A stretch of DNA of 20,700 nt, taken from assembly GCA_000226015.1 (NCBI GenBank), contig JH152965.1, forward strand, positions 44,429-65,128, read 5' to 3'. The notes below the pieces were generated by a model. That model worked only from the letters and a program-made list of their open reading frames with translations, did no database searches and was not told where the DNA came from. Both the position numbers and the translations under genes were made by a program. Below are positions 10,301-16,500 of the stretch, piece after piece. Source of the stretch: Mnemiopsis leidyi (lineage: Eukaryota; Ctenophora; Tentaculata; Lobata; Bolinopsidae). How positions within the stretch are numbered: position 1 is the stretch's first letter; every line of letters begins with the position of its first letter.

Positions 10301-13300
10301 ATCAAATTCATGGTAACCGCACTATATAGCTAAAACACTGTTTAGTTAAATTTAGCTATAAAGTACGTTAAGCTAAATAGTTTTTTGCTATACAGTGCGG
10401 AAACCTAAATTCATGCAGTTCCACATAAAATAAACTTAAGAAGAAAATTGAGAAAGAAGAGATTAGAAGAAGAAGATGCTTACCGTGACTTTTCTGTAGC
10501 AGAAGTTCTCGTTGGTACACCCCGTCAGAGATCTAGATGTGGACACCTTGACTTTGGTGCCTGCAGCAGGGGACGTCGGGTCGTTGGACGGGCAGTTCTC
10601 CAACTGGTAGTGTGGGCTTTAGTTATAAGTTTGCTGGGATACTGGTTGCTGTATAATTGATAGTATGTTGTACGATTAGTAAACGAATAGGAGAAATATC
10701 GGAAATTATTTCACGAGTGCCGTAGACACGAGTGATAAATAATTTCCGATCAGCACACGACTAATGAGTTTCCTAATTGTATTATCAACCGACTTAAATA
10801 ACTTAAATACTAAAAGGATTAAGAACAGCTTCCACTTCTTTTAAGTTATTACTTATTGGCTTTTAAAAACCGTTGATGCAATACCGTTTGCTGAGATGCT
10901 GAGATGCAACAAAATAAAAATCATATTAAATTTCTCATAATAAGTAAGCGTAGTAATCACTTACCATGGTGTATGAACATGCTCCATAGAAATTGTACTC
11001 ATTGTCGTCGAAAGTCCAGAAGTTTCCGAAACCGTTAGCGTAACACACATCGGTACAGTCTTCTTTCTGAGTACATTCCCACTTTCCGTTAGCGCACGAG
11101 CTGGAGAATGAATTTAGAATCAATGTTAAACCTAAACAGATAATATATTTCATTTTCACGCATAGAATTATTTCTTATAATAACGAGACACCAGCATATC
11201 ATAAATTTGGAGTCGTTATAATGTTCTGACAGCAAATCTGCACTTGTAACAGTATATTAGAAGTATTAAAATCACTGTTTACTCAACTTACATCGCAGGA
11301 GATAAAAGAAGCAGATAGCCAGATATCGTGATTACGTGACAAAACAAATTGGCCCAAGTGACAAAACAAATTGGCTCACGTGACAAAACAAATTGGCTCA
11401 CGTGACAAAACAAAGGAGATCACATCATGACATGACACAGTCAACTAACCAACTCTCGCAGTCTTTAGAGAGCGTATCTCCAGCGTTGTAGTACTGGCCA
11501 CCATACTCACACGAACATTGCTGAAATAAGGTACATTATTGTAGCTCAGGGTTTTATAATGGCCAATTAACTGTTTTCAGTGAATGATAACACGATTTAC
11601 ACGATTGCAAAAATATTTATGATTCTGGAAATCTTCCATATCTCCTTTTAAATCGGTTCTATACTATTTGCTCATACTGTCAGACGATAGTTAAACTTTC
11701 ACCTGCTCTGCAGACGATAGTTTTACTTTCGTCTTTTTACCTGCCCTGCATATAATCTTGTACCAACCTGAGCCTCGACACACTTATCTAGAGCCGCATC
11801 GTAGACTTTGCCACTGGGACAGAAACAACCCTCGACACACGGCAGACCGCAGGTTTCAGAGGTCATGATGTAGTTGCTGCACGTCAGCTGACATGCGCTG
11901 GCGCACGTGCTGTACTGGAACCCTGAGGAGGTCAGGCTTAGCTAGGGGACCGCTAAATAGAATGACGATAGTTAGAGGACCGCTTAATAGAATAAGGGCT
12001 AGTTAGGGGACCGCTTAATAGAATGACGCTAGTTAGGGGACCGCTAAATAGAATGACGCTTGTAAGGGGACCACTAAATAGAATGATGCTAGTTAGGGGA
12101 CCGCTAAATAGAATGACGCTAGTAAGGGAACCGCTCAATAGAATGACGCTAGTAAAGGGACCGCTAAATAGAAGGAAAAAAAGATAAATCGTGTAATTTC
12201 CATTCATGGACCAAAATCCAAATCATCAGATAATTACAATAAAGAACTCCAAAATGTAGATACCTGCCGCACAAGCCTCAGGGATATCCTCGCAATCAGT
12301 TCCAGACTTCCAATCATCGATAAAGATAGCCTGAGTAGCTGAACACTCGTGGAAGAAAGCAGATAGCACGTTACAGGGGCTGTTAGTGGTGGTGGGATCC
12401 TCGCAGAAGTCAGCCACACACAGGTTGAAATATCTGGTTACAAGGGTTACTGTTACAGGGGGACGTGATAACTTTTGTATCTTATTTCACAAAATATGTA
12501 ATGAATTTCTAAATAAATTAGTAACAAATATAACTTCCAAGACAAATAATTGTAAAACAAATACCATTTCTAATACAAAATTAGTTACATTAGTAACTTC
12601 CAATGCAAATAATTTTAAAACAAATACACTTTCCAATACAAAACGTGTAACTAATACAATTTCTAATACAAAATGTGTAACAAATACAATTTCTAATACA
12701 AAATGTGTAACAAATACAATTTCTAATACAAAATGTGTAACAAATACAATTTCTAATACAAAATGTGTAACAAATACAATTTCCAATACAAAATGTGTAA
12801 CAAATACAATTTCCAATACAAAATGTGTAACGATCAGCGTAACAATTTACCTGTCATCATCGTCTACACATTCCTGGCTGTTCTTGATAGGAGCACAAGC
12901 CTCCTGTGCCATCTGCAACATAGCAGGGTTGCTGACACAACTGTCAGAGAACTGCACCTTGTCCGCACACTCCCCGGTCCGCCAGGTCCGGCCGAACGCT
13001 TCAACCGAGTCTTTCAGACCTGGGGTGGTTTTGGGCAGGGTTAGGTTTTAGAGCGGATAGTTAGGAGCTTTTAAAGGTGTTGTTAAAGGTGTTAAGGGTT
13101 TAAGGTTAAAATTAAACACTTAAAAAAACGAGATTCAAACCTCCAAAGGTGTCCTGGAAGTCATTGCTAGGGTCATCATTGTAGTCTCCGCACATACCAC
13201 ACAGTCCCTTGGCGTACTCGCTAGATACCTGGTCACAGTCGATGTTAGCATCCACAAAATTGGTGGTTCAATCCAATAAAATTGAACATGAAATGCAATA

Positions 13301-16066
13301 GTTTGAAAGGTTACGAAGTTATTAGGCGATGAGGGACTGGGAACAATTAAAGAAAACACTTACATCGAGGTAAAACTGGCCGGCACCGTTGAACCGGATG
13401 CTAAAGGTGCTGTCAGTGAGCACCACGAAGAAACCAGCCCGCTTGATTGTCAGTCCGGCGTGAGTTTTGGGTAGTGCCACCGCCTCCCTGTCTAAGAAAA
13501 CTTGAAGATCGGCGTCCACTGTAACCTCAAACCCGACCATTGTCAAGGTGATCGCCTTCAATTCGGCAGAGTCTGTCTTAGTAAATCTGGGGAGTTTCAT
13601 GGTTACATTTACATTTCATCTAAAAGTCTATAACGGTTAGGAATTTTTTGTTTTTGTCGGGTTTAGATCAACAAATAAGACTTTCGATTCAAACACTTGA
13701 TGTAAGCGTTAACCTAGACACATGCTTTCACTTTAATGAGGAGCCTTAAGGTCTCACAATGATTATAAATCCCACTCAAAACAACCCAGACAGAACTTAC
13801 CCTGTAACCTTCCATTTCTGCTGAGTGGAGCACTCTCTGGCGATGACGTGACCACAAGAAATGTCAGGATAGGTAAAGGATCGCTTGTCGAAGCTGTTGA
13901 AGTGACCACTACCGATGATGGAGCACTGCGCATCACAGTTGATCGCGTCGCATTGCCAGCCGCCGCTCTTGCACTCACTGGCGGAATATTCATTTGTGAT
14001 TGTGAGGTGTGCATTCTTTACATGAATTGAGAAAAATAAGTCCAGTGACTTATTTTAATGAGACGTTGCGAAATGAGGCGTCGCGAAATGCTGACCAAGC
14101 ACCTCATTGTGACTTTTTATTCCGGTACCGGTCAGATTTCACAACAAGTCCTGTAAAAGCGTGAATGCTCGAACTGTATGAGGAGCTGGATTTACCTAGA
14201 GTAAACCAACTCTTTAGCTACACTTCCGCCGGCTAGTGATTGTCAAAAATCAGACAAGTTGTCGGACAGTCTAAAGAGAGAGTGTTCTCTCTCTGTGGTG
14301 TGATTATATAGTGTGATGGGATGTGTGTGAATATGTGTGTTTACTGTTTAGCTTTGTCAGGATATTGCACGTGTAATTTGAGAGAGGTACATAGATTTGG
14401 AGGGGATTGAAGAGGTCAAGACTACAGGAAAGTTTGACATTTGATCTCGGACAAGCAGCGTATATATATATATATATCGCCTCATGAGCTATGTTTTTGA
14501 GAATTCCGGGTAGAATTTTCCATTCAAGATTTTGGCAATGGAGATGGGGGATTTTACAATAGTTAGGGATAGCGATGCGTAAAAAAATGTGAAAGAAGCT
14601 CTCTCAAAATTGTAAAAATCGATAACGTGATGACCATTTCAATGTAGAGATTTTTATTTAAGAGGCCAAATAAATCAAGTATTTTAATACTATTGATGGC
14701 ATTCGTAACAACATTTTTGTCTGCGTGTGTGTATGTGTACTGCATGTATGGCTGTATACAATCTTATCTCACTCACCAGGATCTGCAACCAACAAGCATG
14801 ACATCCCCCTCAGTCCTGTCGTTACACTCAGGGAGAAGATATGTGTCACGTTTATTCATCTCCATCCCTCCCTCAGCCACGGGAGCAAACCTTCTCTCCG
14901 CAGCCAGAACTTCCGCCTTCAGCCGCTGTTCCAGCGTCAGAACTGAAAATATCAACCGTGAAATCAGAAGGGGTTAAAACCGTTGGTTAGAATAATCGGT
15001 AAAAAGAATTTCAACATCTCTGGGTTTGAGAAAGTTTCACTAGAAATACCAAGATTACAATTTCTACAGGACTTGGTAAAAAGAACGAACCTTGAACGAT
15101 TTTGGTCTGACACCTGTTACCAGTGTACCCCTCGTTACATTTGCAGTTGTTAGGCTTTATACAGGTTCCTTCCGCACAGCCCTCCCCGTCGAAATCACAA
15201 ATTGCTGGAAAATGTTTTTATCACAAAATTTCAGCAGGTTAGAAGATATACTAAATTTGATTTAATTAACTTCAGCTTTATAATCTTATTACAATTGCTT
15301 TGCAGCTTTTTTCAAAGATTAGAAACAACGGAAAAAACTGCGGGTAAAAAGGAGGATAACCCACCACGAAGACAGACGTTGTCGGAGTTACGTTCCCAAC
15401 CGGGGCAACATCCCACCACGTCCCGGACTACACGAACATACTCCAGCTCCTTGCTCTCTTCCGATCTCCTGGAGGACACGTGGGGTCAGGTCACGTGTTT
15501 ATAGTAGATCAGAATCTCGATTGTGATTGGTTAATTTGTTACTTATGTTATGGTGCTAGATAAGATAAGCCTATGAAAAATCAAGTAAAATCTGTGACCA
15601 CAAAAGATGGCTGTGAAACAAAAGTATCGAACTAAGGCGAGAGTATAGCAGCGGAAGTAGCATATCGTCTGACTAACTTGAGTCTGCCGCAGGCGCCGCC
15701 TGAGCCGTCCTCGTCCGCACACCGAGCAACTCTGAGAGCTCTGACTTGTCGGGTGTGATCGGCGGACTTCTTCACGACCTCTAACTGTTCTACCCTGCTT
15801 TTACACTCATTCTCACCTGAGCAGGAGACCGTCAAGTCGACGTGGGTGGGTTTCGTATATTTGGCATCTGCACTATATAGATTTGGAACACAAGAAAATT
15901 CACAAGAAAATTCGAAACGATAGATTATTTTGCAAAAGATTTGGAGAATCTGAGAAGAACCGAACCTAATTGGCGTTTTTCTTGCGAGAGAAATTCTCGC
16001 TTGACCCTCACAGCGAGGTCACTGTCTTCATCTTTCAATGAGGAAGGTAGATCTAAATCGTTAAGG
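1..16066 (-). CDS. Gel-forming mucin / SCO-spondin-like gene, 31 exons, both ends missing
   Basis: A secreted multidomain glycoprotein: propeptide, EMI-like, EGF, D1, D2, D3, mucin domain. Exons 5' to 3' (high to low): 16066-15966, 15867-15678, 15468-15365, 15204-15091, 14942-14777, 13977-13801, 13586-13364, 13228-13141, 13019-12851, 12433-12264, 11922-11768, 11520-11450, 11100-10965, 10603-10484, 10002-9863, 9652-9439, 9184-9067, 8854-8660, 8393-8251, 6821-6677, 6508-6430, 6254-6208, 4124-4018, 3881-3713, 3537-3443, 3222-3108, 2841-2697, 2400-2237, 2046-1882, 1716-1561, 1360-1. Each boundary has AG/GT and the phases agree at all 30 junctions, which would be unlikely if the chain were wrong. 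The first exon begins with one base of a split codon, so at least one exon lies upstream. The product probably forms mucus, matrix or Reissner-fibre-like polymers (inferred from the domain plan). Weakest boundaries are the GTACGA donor after 9863 and the acceptors before 13977 and 3222. Confidence 0.88.
69..70 (-). other. Single-base insertion in the mucin reading frame
   Basis: Sister units read actcgatgag, while this copy reads actcggatgag, one G extra. The insertion moves the Ser/Thr/Pro frame, giving EYDYSIKLI and a stop. The sequence on the other side keeps the repeat pattern, so this is a recent single-base event: an assembly or sequencing error in a repeat, or a real truncating allele. 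Confidence 0.75.
1561..1716 (-). CDS. Start of mucin (PTS) domain, exon 30
   Basis: About 52 residues, nearly all Ser, Thr and Pro with scattered Tyr, for example TTTSYTTTSSYTTTSY and ITSTPSTFTP. It has no cysteine. The code is non-repetitive compared with exon 31, so it looks like an older, diverged part of the PTS region. Dense O-GalNAc glycosylation is expected from the composition. It leaves in phase 1 at CCAA|GTGAGT. Confidence 0.85.
1882..2841 (-). CDS. C8 and TIL of D3, exons 27-29
   Basis: Exon 27 (2841-2697): NSWKEREDCPD, EGPCSVHE, AKTMCSILADESIFGACHR. Exon 28 (2400-2237): YQAACEYDVCGCDMG, DCLCYCEAIYAYVKLC, VINWR, MPEC. Together they make a full C8. Exon 29 (2046-1882): MCEWPREYIPA, ACHDICGERTC, FETCECPPGTVPPDC, LECSC, a TIL3 module that stops short of any E hinge and runs straight into the mucin domain. 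The donor of exon 29 (TCCT|GTACGT) returns the frame to Ser/Thr coding in exon 30. Without splicing the frame reaches a stop near 1819. Confidence 0.87.
2584..2625. repeat. AT microsatellite between two copies of a 12-bp direct repeat
   Basis: The run of AT dinucleotides (about 2597-2612) lies between aattggttttca at 2584-2595 and the same 12 bases at 2614-2625, inside the intron between the two C8 exons of D3. The rest of that intron (2401-2696) shows nothing else. Confidence 0.7.
3108..4124 (-). CDS. VWD3, exons 23-26
   Basis: Exons 4124-4018, 3881-3713, 3537-3443 and 3222-3108. The domain starts ECLAYGDPHYLTYDGQFYEF, the canonical VWD start; it is the only one of the three with GDPH (4107-4096). 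Core strands include KSVIVNIDGEVIKL, IGFFIMVASPIGLRVMWN and HVHIKV. It ends RVRGLCGNFNGKPGDDY with an intact calcium loop, but Arg replaces the first cysteine of the CxxC pair. The acceptor of exon 26 (CCTAAG|GTA) has a poor pyrimidine tract; it is set by the phase and by the QPEWQGRVRGLCG continuity. Confidence 0.88.
3332..3435. repeat. 52-bp tandem duplication beside a splice donor
   Basis: Two near-identical 52-bp copies (3332-3383 and 3384-3435) share gtgctctataaacagggggt and about 20 further bases on each side. The second copy ends seven bases from the donor of exon 25 (exon end 3443), in the intron. Confidence 0.85.
4394..4485. repeat. 14-bp minisatellite in an AABBCC pattern
   Basis: Six complete 14-bp units: cagttaccaggcaa twice, cggttacagggtaa twice, cggatacggggtaa twice, then a partial cggttacc. 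Units are identical within each pair and differ between pairs. Confidence 0.9.
5141..5295. repeat. 25-bp minisatellite, six identical copies
   Basis: The unit starts agtctgacaattgtgtgc and repeats exactly at 5141, 5166, 5191, 5216, 5241 and 5266, ending in a 5-base partial copy. Each copy holds the palindrome acaattgt. There are no spacers, so it is not CRISPR. Identity of all copies points to recent expansion. Confidence 0.93.
5542..5990 (+). pseudogene. Possible decayed reading frame in intron 22
   Basis: Three plus-strand stretches in shifting frames look protein-like: MLTEEETKHAVPRNFVL from 5542 to a stop near 5648; VFGGVQDRRKGRKSSIEDAE to a stop near 5815; and a Lys/Arg/Leu-rich stretch (about 5804-5987) with FNKLIRRDF and VAVDDRLKKFIENEGF, which could be a coiled coil. 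A retroelement ORF1 relic is one idea, but no diagnostic motif is present. The minus strand of 5451-5720 is also open, so even the strand is unsure. Confidence 0.2.
6208..6508 (-). CDS. Additional hinge module before D3, exons 21-22
   Basis: Exons 6508-6430 and 6254-6208 encode about 42 residues: VVCEFYDYQYTQGQYI, NDCNK, then CTCTSTGWKCEDNDC. This is a second E/VWC-like hinge directly after the one in exon 20, so D2 and D3 are joined by two hinges in tandem. The intron splits a cysteine codon TG|C, the same phase and place as in the hinges before D1 and before D2. Both exons are tiny, but each has good AG and GT borders and the phase is right. Confidence 0.82.
6677..8393 (-). CDS. TIL2 and complete E hinge, exons 19-20 (8393-8251, 6821-6677)
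   Basis: Exon 19: DCSAGQAYAACGTACIHTC, TRDCIEGCSCPDGQILD, a textbook TIL module. Exon 20: GECIPIEQCGCYDD, EPNDVIPKDCNNCTCTNGKFEC, the usual TIL-to-hinge segment of mucins, with an N-C-T glycosylation sequon. A 1.43-kb intron separates them. Its exon 19 end is occupied by a long AC-rich array that reaches to within about 10 bases of the donor at 8250. Unlike the other three hinges, this one has its paired cysteines within a single exon. Confidence 0.88.
6822..8250 (-). other. Intron 19 (1.4 kb): unique sequence, then AC-rich array
   Basis: Positions 6850-7550 are AT-rich with no repeat, ORF or RNA gene that I can support. Positions 7560-8245 are taken up by the AC-rich array listed separately. 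Confidence 0.6.
7560..8245. repeat. AC-rich minisatellite, about 34-bp unit, irregular
   Basis: In its regular part (7590-7920) the unit is about 34 bp and includes ttacctattccacaacaaaa and caactaaaac. In its right part the units shorten to caacaaaataactaaaacaa-like blocks. On the sense (minus) strand this is a G/T-rich tract starting right after the exon 19 donor. Confidence 0.85.
8660..9184 (-). CDS. C8 domain of D2, exons 17-18 (9184-9067, 8854-8660)
   Basis: About 104 residues. Exon 17 has KATCDDTENILP, QSPCDVNP and EENCNVLK. Exon 18 has TKCHSAVDVGPYFAKCVQDMCHCPGD, the highly conserved C-H-x3-D-x2-P-Y/F-x3-C-x2-D-x-C core of C8, then EKCMCEALANYARQCA and IDWR. The C-x-C-x2-L-x2-Y-x3-C pattern is the standard end of C8 before the next TIL module. 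This is the best-conserved C8 of the three by eye. Confidence 0.9.
9439..11100 (-). CDS. D2: hinge end and VWD2, exons 13-16
   Basis: Exons 11100-10965, 10603-10484, 10002-9863 and 9652-9439. The hinge ends with SCANGKWECTQKEDC. VWD2 begins CYANGFGNFWTFDD, a divergent start lacking GDPH. Strand-rich segments follow: VKVMDWTIES, then LNVKITGYSGLSVIWD. The domain closes with SLCGLCGTFNDKAADDY, a full CGLCG motif and calcium loop, then SNIFALSW leading into C8. The four-exon split differs from VWD1 (three exons). The donor of exon 15 (AT|GTACGA) is weak but needed to keep the phase. The reading frame is also open upstream of exon 13 to an in-frame Met at 11159. Confidence 0.87.
10304..10415. mobile_element. 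Short inverted-repeat element (MITE-like) with flanking direct repeats
   Basis: Inverted arms begin GGTAACCGCACTATATAGC (from 10312) and, on the other strand, GGTTTCCGCACTGTATAGC (from 10405); similarity continues inward through TTTAG. The element of about 94 bp is bounded by AAATTCATG at 10304-10312 and 10407-10415. Subterminal-to-terminal inverted repeats plus 8-9 bp target duplications fit a non-autonomous hAT-like element (9 bp would also fit MULE). It has no coding capacity. It lies in intron 14, inside the VWD2 coding part. Confidence 0.65.
10698..10750. repeat. Perfect 14-bp inverted repeat, possible small foldback element
   Basis: ATCGGAAATTATTT (10698-10711) is exactly inverted at 10737-10750. 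The 25-base loop holds the direct repeat cacgagtg twice. It lies in intron 13 and no clear target duplication is seen. Confidence 0.7.
11077..11159 (-). promoter_or_regulatory. Possible alternative start with signal peptide before VWD2
   Basis: Upstream of the exon 13 acceptor (11101) the frame stays open to ATG at 11159. It encodes two basic residues and a hydrophobic core (KYIICLGLTLILNSFSS), then runs into exon 13 with no splice. An A stands at -3 of the ATG, and attataagaaat lies about 30 bases upstream. This could be a second first exon, but pyrimidine tracts before acceptors often look hydrophobic when translated. Confidence 0.3.
11336..11415. repeat. 22-bp tandem repeat with CACGTGAC
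   Basis: Units start at 11336, 11358, 11380 and 11402 (last partial): gtgacaaaacaaattggctc and two more bases. Junctions between units create CACGTG. It lies in intron 12, about 35 bases inside from the exon 12 donor. Confidence 0.88.
11450..11922 (-). CDS. TIL1 and first half of hinge, exons 11-12
   Basis: Exon 11 (11922-11768) is a trypsin-inhibitor-like (TIL) module: YSTCASACQLTCSNY, ETCGLPCVEGCFCPSG, DKCVEAQ. Spacing C-x3-C-x3-C and CVEGCFCP-x-G is typical of TIL modules in mucins and VWF. Exon 12 (11520-11450) adds QCSCEYGGQYYNAGDTL and KDCES, the front of an E/VWC-like hinge, ending with TG of a split cysteine codon at TG|GTTAGT. An alternative donor two codons upstream would break the phase into exon 13. 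A 30-bp minisatellite begins about 15 bases upstream of the exon 11 acceptor. Confidence 0.87.
11938..12174. repeat. 30-bp minisatellite next to the TIL1 acceptor
   Basis: About eight copies of a 30-bp unit containing ggggaccgctaaatagaatg and acgctagtta. On the sense strand each unit carries CTAAC or a near form, which resembles a branch-point sequence. The array starts about 15 bases upstream of exon 11 (11922). Confidence 0.9.
12264..13019 (-). CDS. C8 domain of D1, exons 9-10 (13019-12851, 12433-12264)
   Basis: About 112 residues. Exon 9 begins with FGRTWRTGECAD, the F-G-x-S/T-W start typical of C8 domains, then cysteines in DSCVSNP, EACAPIKN and QECVDDDD. Exon 10 continues with RYFNLCVADFCED, the conserved Y/F-x3-C-x2-D-x-C step, and further cysteines (SPCNV, HECSA, DCEDIPEAC). 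C8 domains always lie between VWD and TIL modules in mucins, VWF and zonadhesin, which is their place here. Confidence 0.87.
12520..12832. repeat. 30-bp minisatellite next to the C8-1 donor
   Basis: About six near-identical units (12651-12832) with acaaatacaatttctaatac and aaaatgtgta, and degenerate older copies to the left. It fills most of intron 9 and ends about 18 bases from the donor after exon 9 (12851). The unit is unrelated to the 30-bp unit in the next intron. Confidence 0.9.
13141..13977 (-). CDS. D1: hinge end and VWD1, exons 6-8
   Basis: Exon 6 completes the hinge (ECKSGGWQCDAINC) and opens VWD1 at CSIIGSGHFNSFD, a divergent form of the usual C-x3-GDPHY-x-TFDG. Exon 7 (13586-13364) gives the beta-strand core with alternating hydrophobics (ITLTMVGFEVTV, GFFVVLTD, FSIRFNGAG). 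Exon 8 (13228-13141) gives GLCGMCGDYNDDPSNDF, the CxxC and calcium-loop signature that ends VWD domains. In VWF and MUC2 the D1 and D2 CGLC motifs are linked to disulfide-bonded assembly. Here D1 keeps both cysteines but has lost the GDPH tetrapeptide (GSGH). Confidence 0.87.
13978..14776 (-). other. Intron 5 (0.8 kb) with TA microsatellite
   Basis: Contains TA repeats (14461-14477), the stem agagaga/tctctct near 14276-14300 and the palindrome ccggtaccgg near 14122. Nothing else is recognised; no open frame here shows domain features. Confidence 0.6.
14777..14942 (-). CDS. Helical linker and start of hinge before D1, exon 5
   Basis: About 55 residues. The first half (LEQRLKAEVLAAERR) has regularly spaced Leu/Val/Ala between charged residues and is probably a short helix or coiled coil. 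The second half brings in cysteines (LPECNDRTEG, LVGCRS) and begins an E/VWC-like hinge that is completed in the next exon. The exon ends in phase 2 with TG, the first two bases of a cysteine codon finished by T in exon 6. No homologue of the linker is recognised. Confidence 0.75.
15091..15204 (-). CDS. EGF-like domain, exon 4
   Basis: One exon holds one EGF-like module of about 37 residues: ICDFDGEGC, AEGTC, KPNNC, KCNEGYTG, NRC. Six cysteines show the C-x-C-x2-G-Y/W-x2-G-x2-C ending of EGF domains. It enters and leaves in phase 1, the usual symmetrical phase of shuffled EGF exons. It joins the EMI-like domain directly, as in EMI-EGF proteins. The donor is again the unusual G|GTTCG. Confidence 0.85.
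15365..15867 (-). CDS. EMI-like domain, exons 2-3 (15867-15678, 15468-15365)
   Basis: About 98 residues with a small cysteine-rich fold: LTVSC, then ENEC, a 25-residue stretch, VARC, nine residues, GAC, 22 residues, then GCCPGW and a last Cys. The CCPGW ending, followed at once by an EGF domain, is the hallmark of EMI domains (emilins, multimerins, EGFL7, Nimrod-type proteins). SCO-spondin also has an EMI domain ahead of its first VWD, which suits this gene. The rest of the domain is divergent, so the name depends mainly on the CC-P-G-W ending and the cysteine order. Exon 2 must splice at CAA|GTTAGT (15678). The unspliced frame would otherwise run to a stop near 15633. Confidence 0.6.
15966..16066 (-). 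CDS. Exon 1 visible: acidic propeptide with furin-type RVKR site
   Basis: About 33 residues, starting LNDLDLPSS, rich in Asp, Glu, Lys and Leu, with no cysteine. The tetrapeptide RVKR (16008-15997) fits the R-X-K/R-R consensus of furin-like convertases and is followed by EFLSQEK. The exon enters with one base of a split codon and leaves in phase 1. It is the most 5' exon I can link. The other two frames meet stops within five codons, which fixes the frame. That the segment is a cleaved propeptide is inferred from its position between a presumed signal peptide and the first folded domain. The donor is G|GTTCGG, which is not a strong site. Confidence 0.6.
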
Positions 16067-16089
16067 CTGAAAAAGAAAACGTGTTAGAT

Positions 16090-16500
16090 TCCTTTTTTAA
16101 GCTCTTGGTTGGCACCAAAACACATTCTCGAAAAACTTAACATTTGTCACAGACATCACCTTAGGTCAATACTCAACGTCAGATGGCCACATGTCATGTC
16201 AAACAAGACCCTTTACAAGACATGTGAAGTTATACCATTGACTGATAGAGTCTACCTTGCCAGATGGACAATGTTCGGGCATGTGTTGCGGTTGCCAGAA
16301 AACAGTCCAGCAGCTGTAGCACTAACTTATTCTGTTGATGGCTGTCAATCTAAACCAGGACTAGGAAGACACCAGTAAATTTGTTTAACACTATCAAGAC
16401 CCATCTTAGAATTAGAGGCTTTAATTTAGAAAGTTTAAATTATATGTATATGCTTAGAGATATTGCTAAGAAACGAACAAAGTGGAAAGAATTGTTTTAA
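16090..16500 (+). mobile_element. 3' end of a non-LTR retrotransposon polyprotein, frameshifted
   Basis: The plus frame from about 16093 reads LEKLNICHRHHLRSILNVRW, then SNKTLYKTCEV, ARWTMFGHVLRLPENSPAAV. This is the region downstream of the reverse transcriptase in many invertebrate LINE-type elements (LR-x-IL-x-I/V-x-W; W-x-GH-V-L-R-M/L). The frame hits a stop at 16376-16378, but one frame over it continues TRKTPVNLFNTIKTHLRIRG and ends AKKRTKWKELF with a stop at about 16498. So there is a single frameshift, and the 5' part including the RT core is absent: a typical 5'-truncated dead copy. It lies antisense to the mucin gene, about 25 bases upstream of its first visible acceptor. Confidence 0.72.

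Noticed and set aside
11953..12207. Minus-strand frame of repeated hydrophobic GPLTSVILFS
   Set aside because: Translation of the 30-bp intron minisatellite; 30 is a multiple of three, so the frame stays open.
12386..13051. 221-codon plus-strand frame with SNTKCVTNTI repeats
   Set aside because: It consists of the 30-bp intron minisatellite plus the antisense of the C8-1 exon.
14461..14477. TATA box
   Set aside because: It is a TA microsatellite in the middle of an intron.
15632..15678. Unspliced extension of exon 2 to a stop near 15633
   Set aside because: Splicing at 15678 puts the next exon in phase and yields the CCPGW end of the domain; the extension has no domain features.
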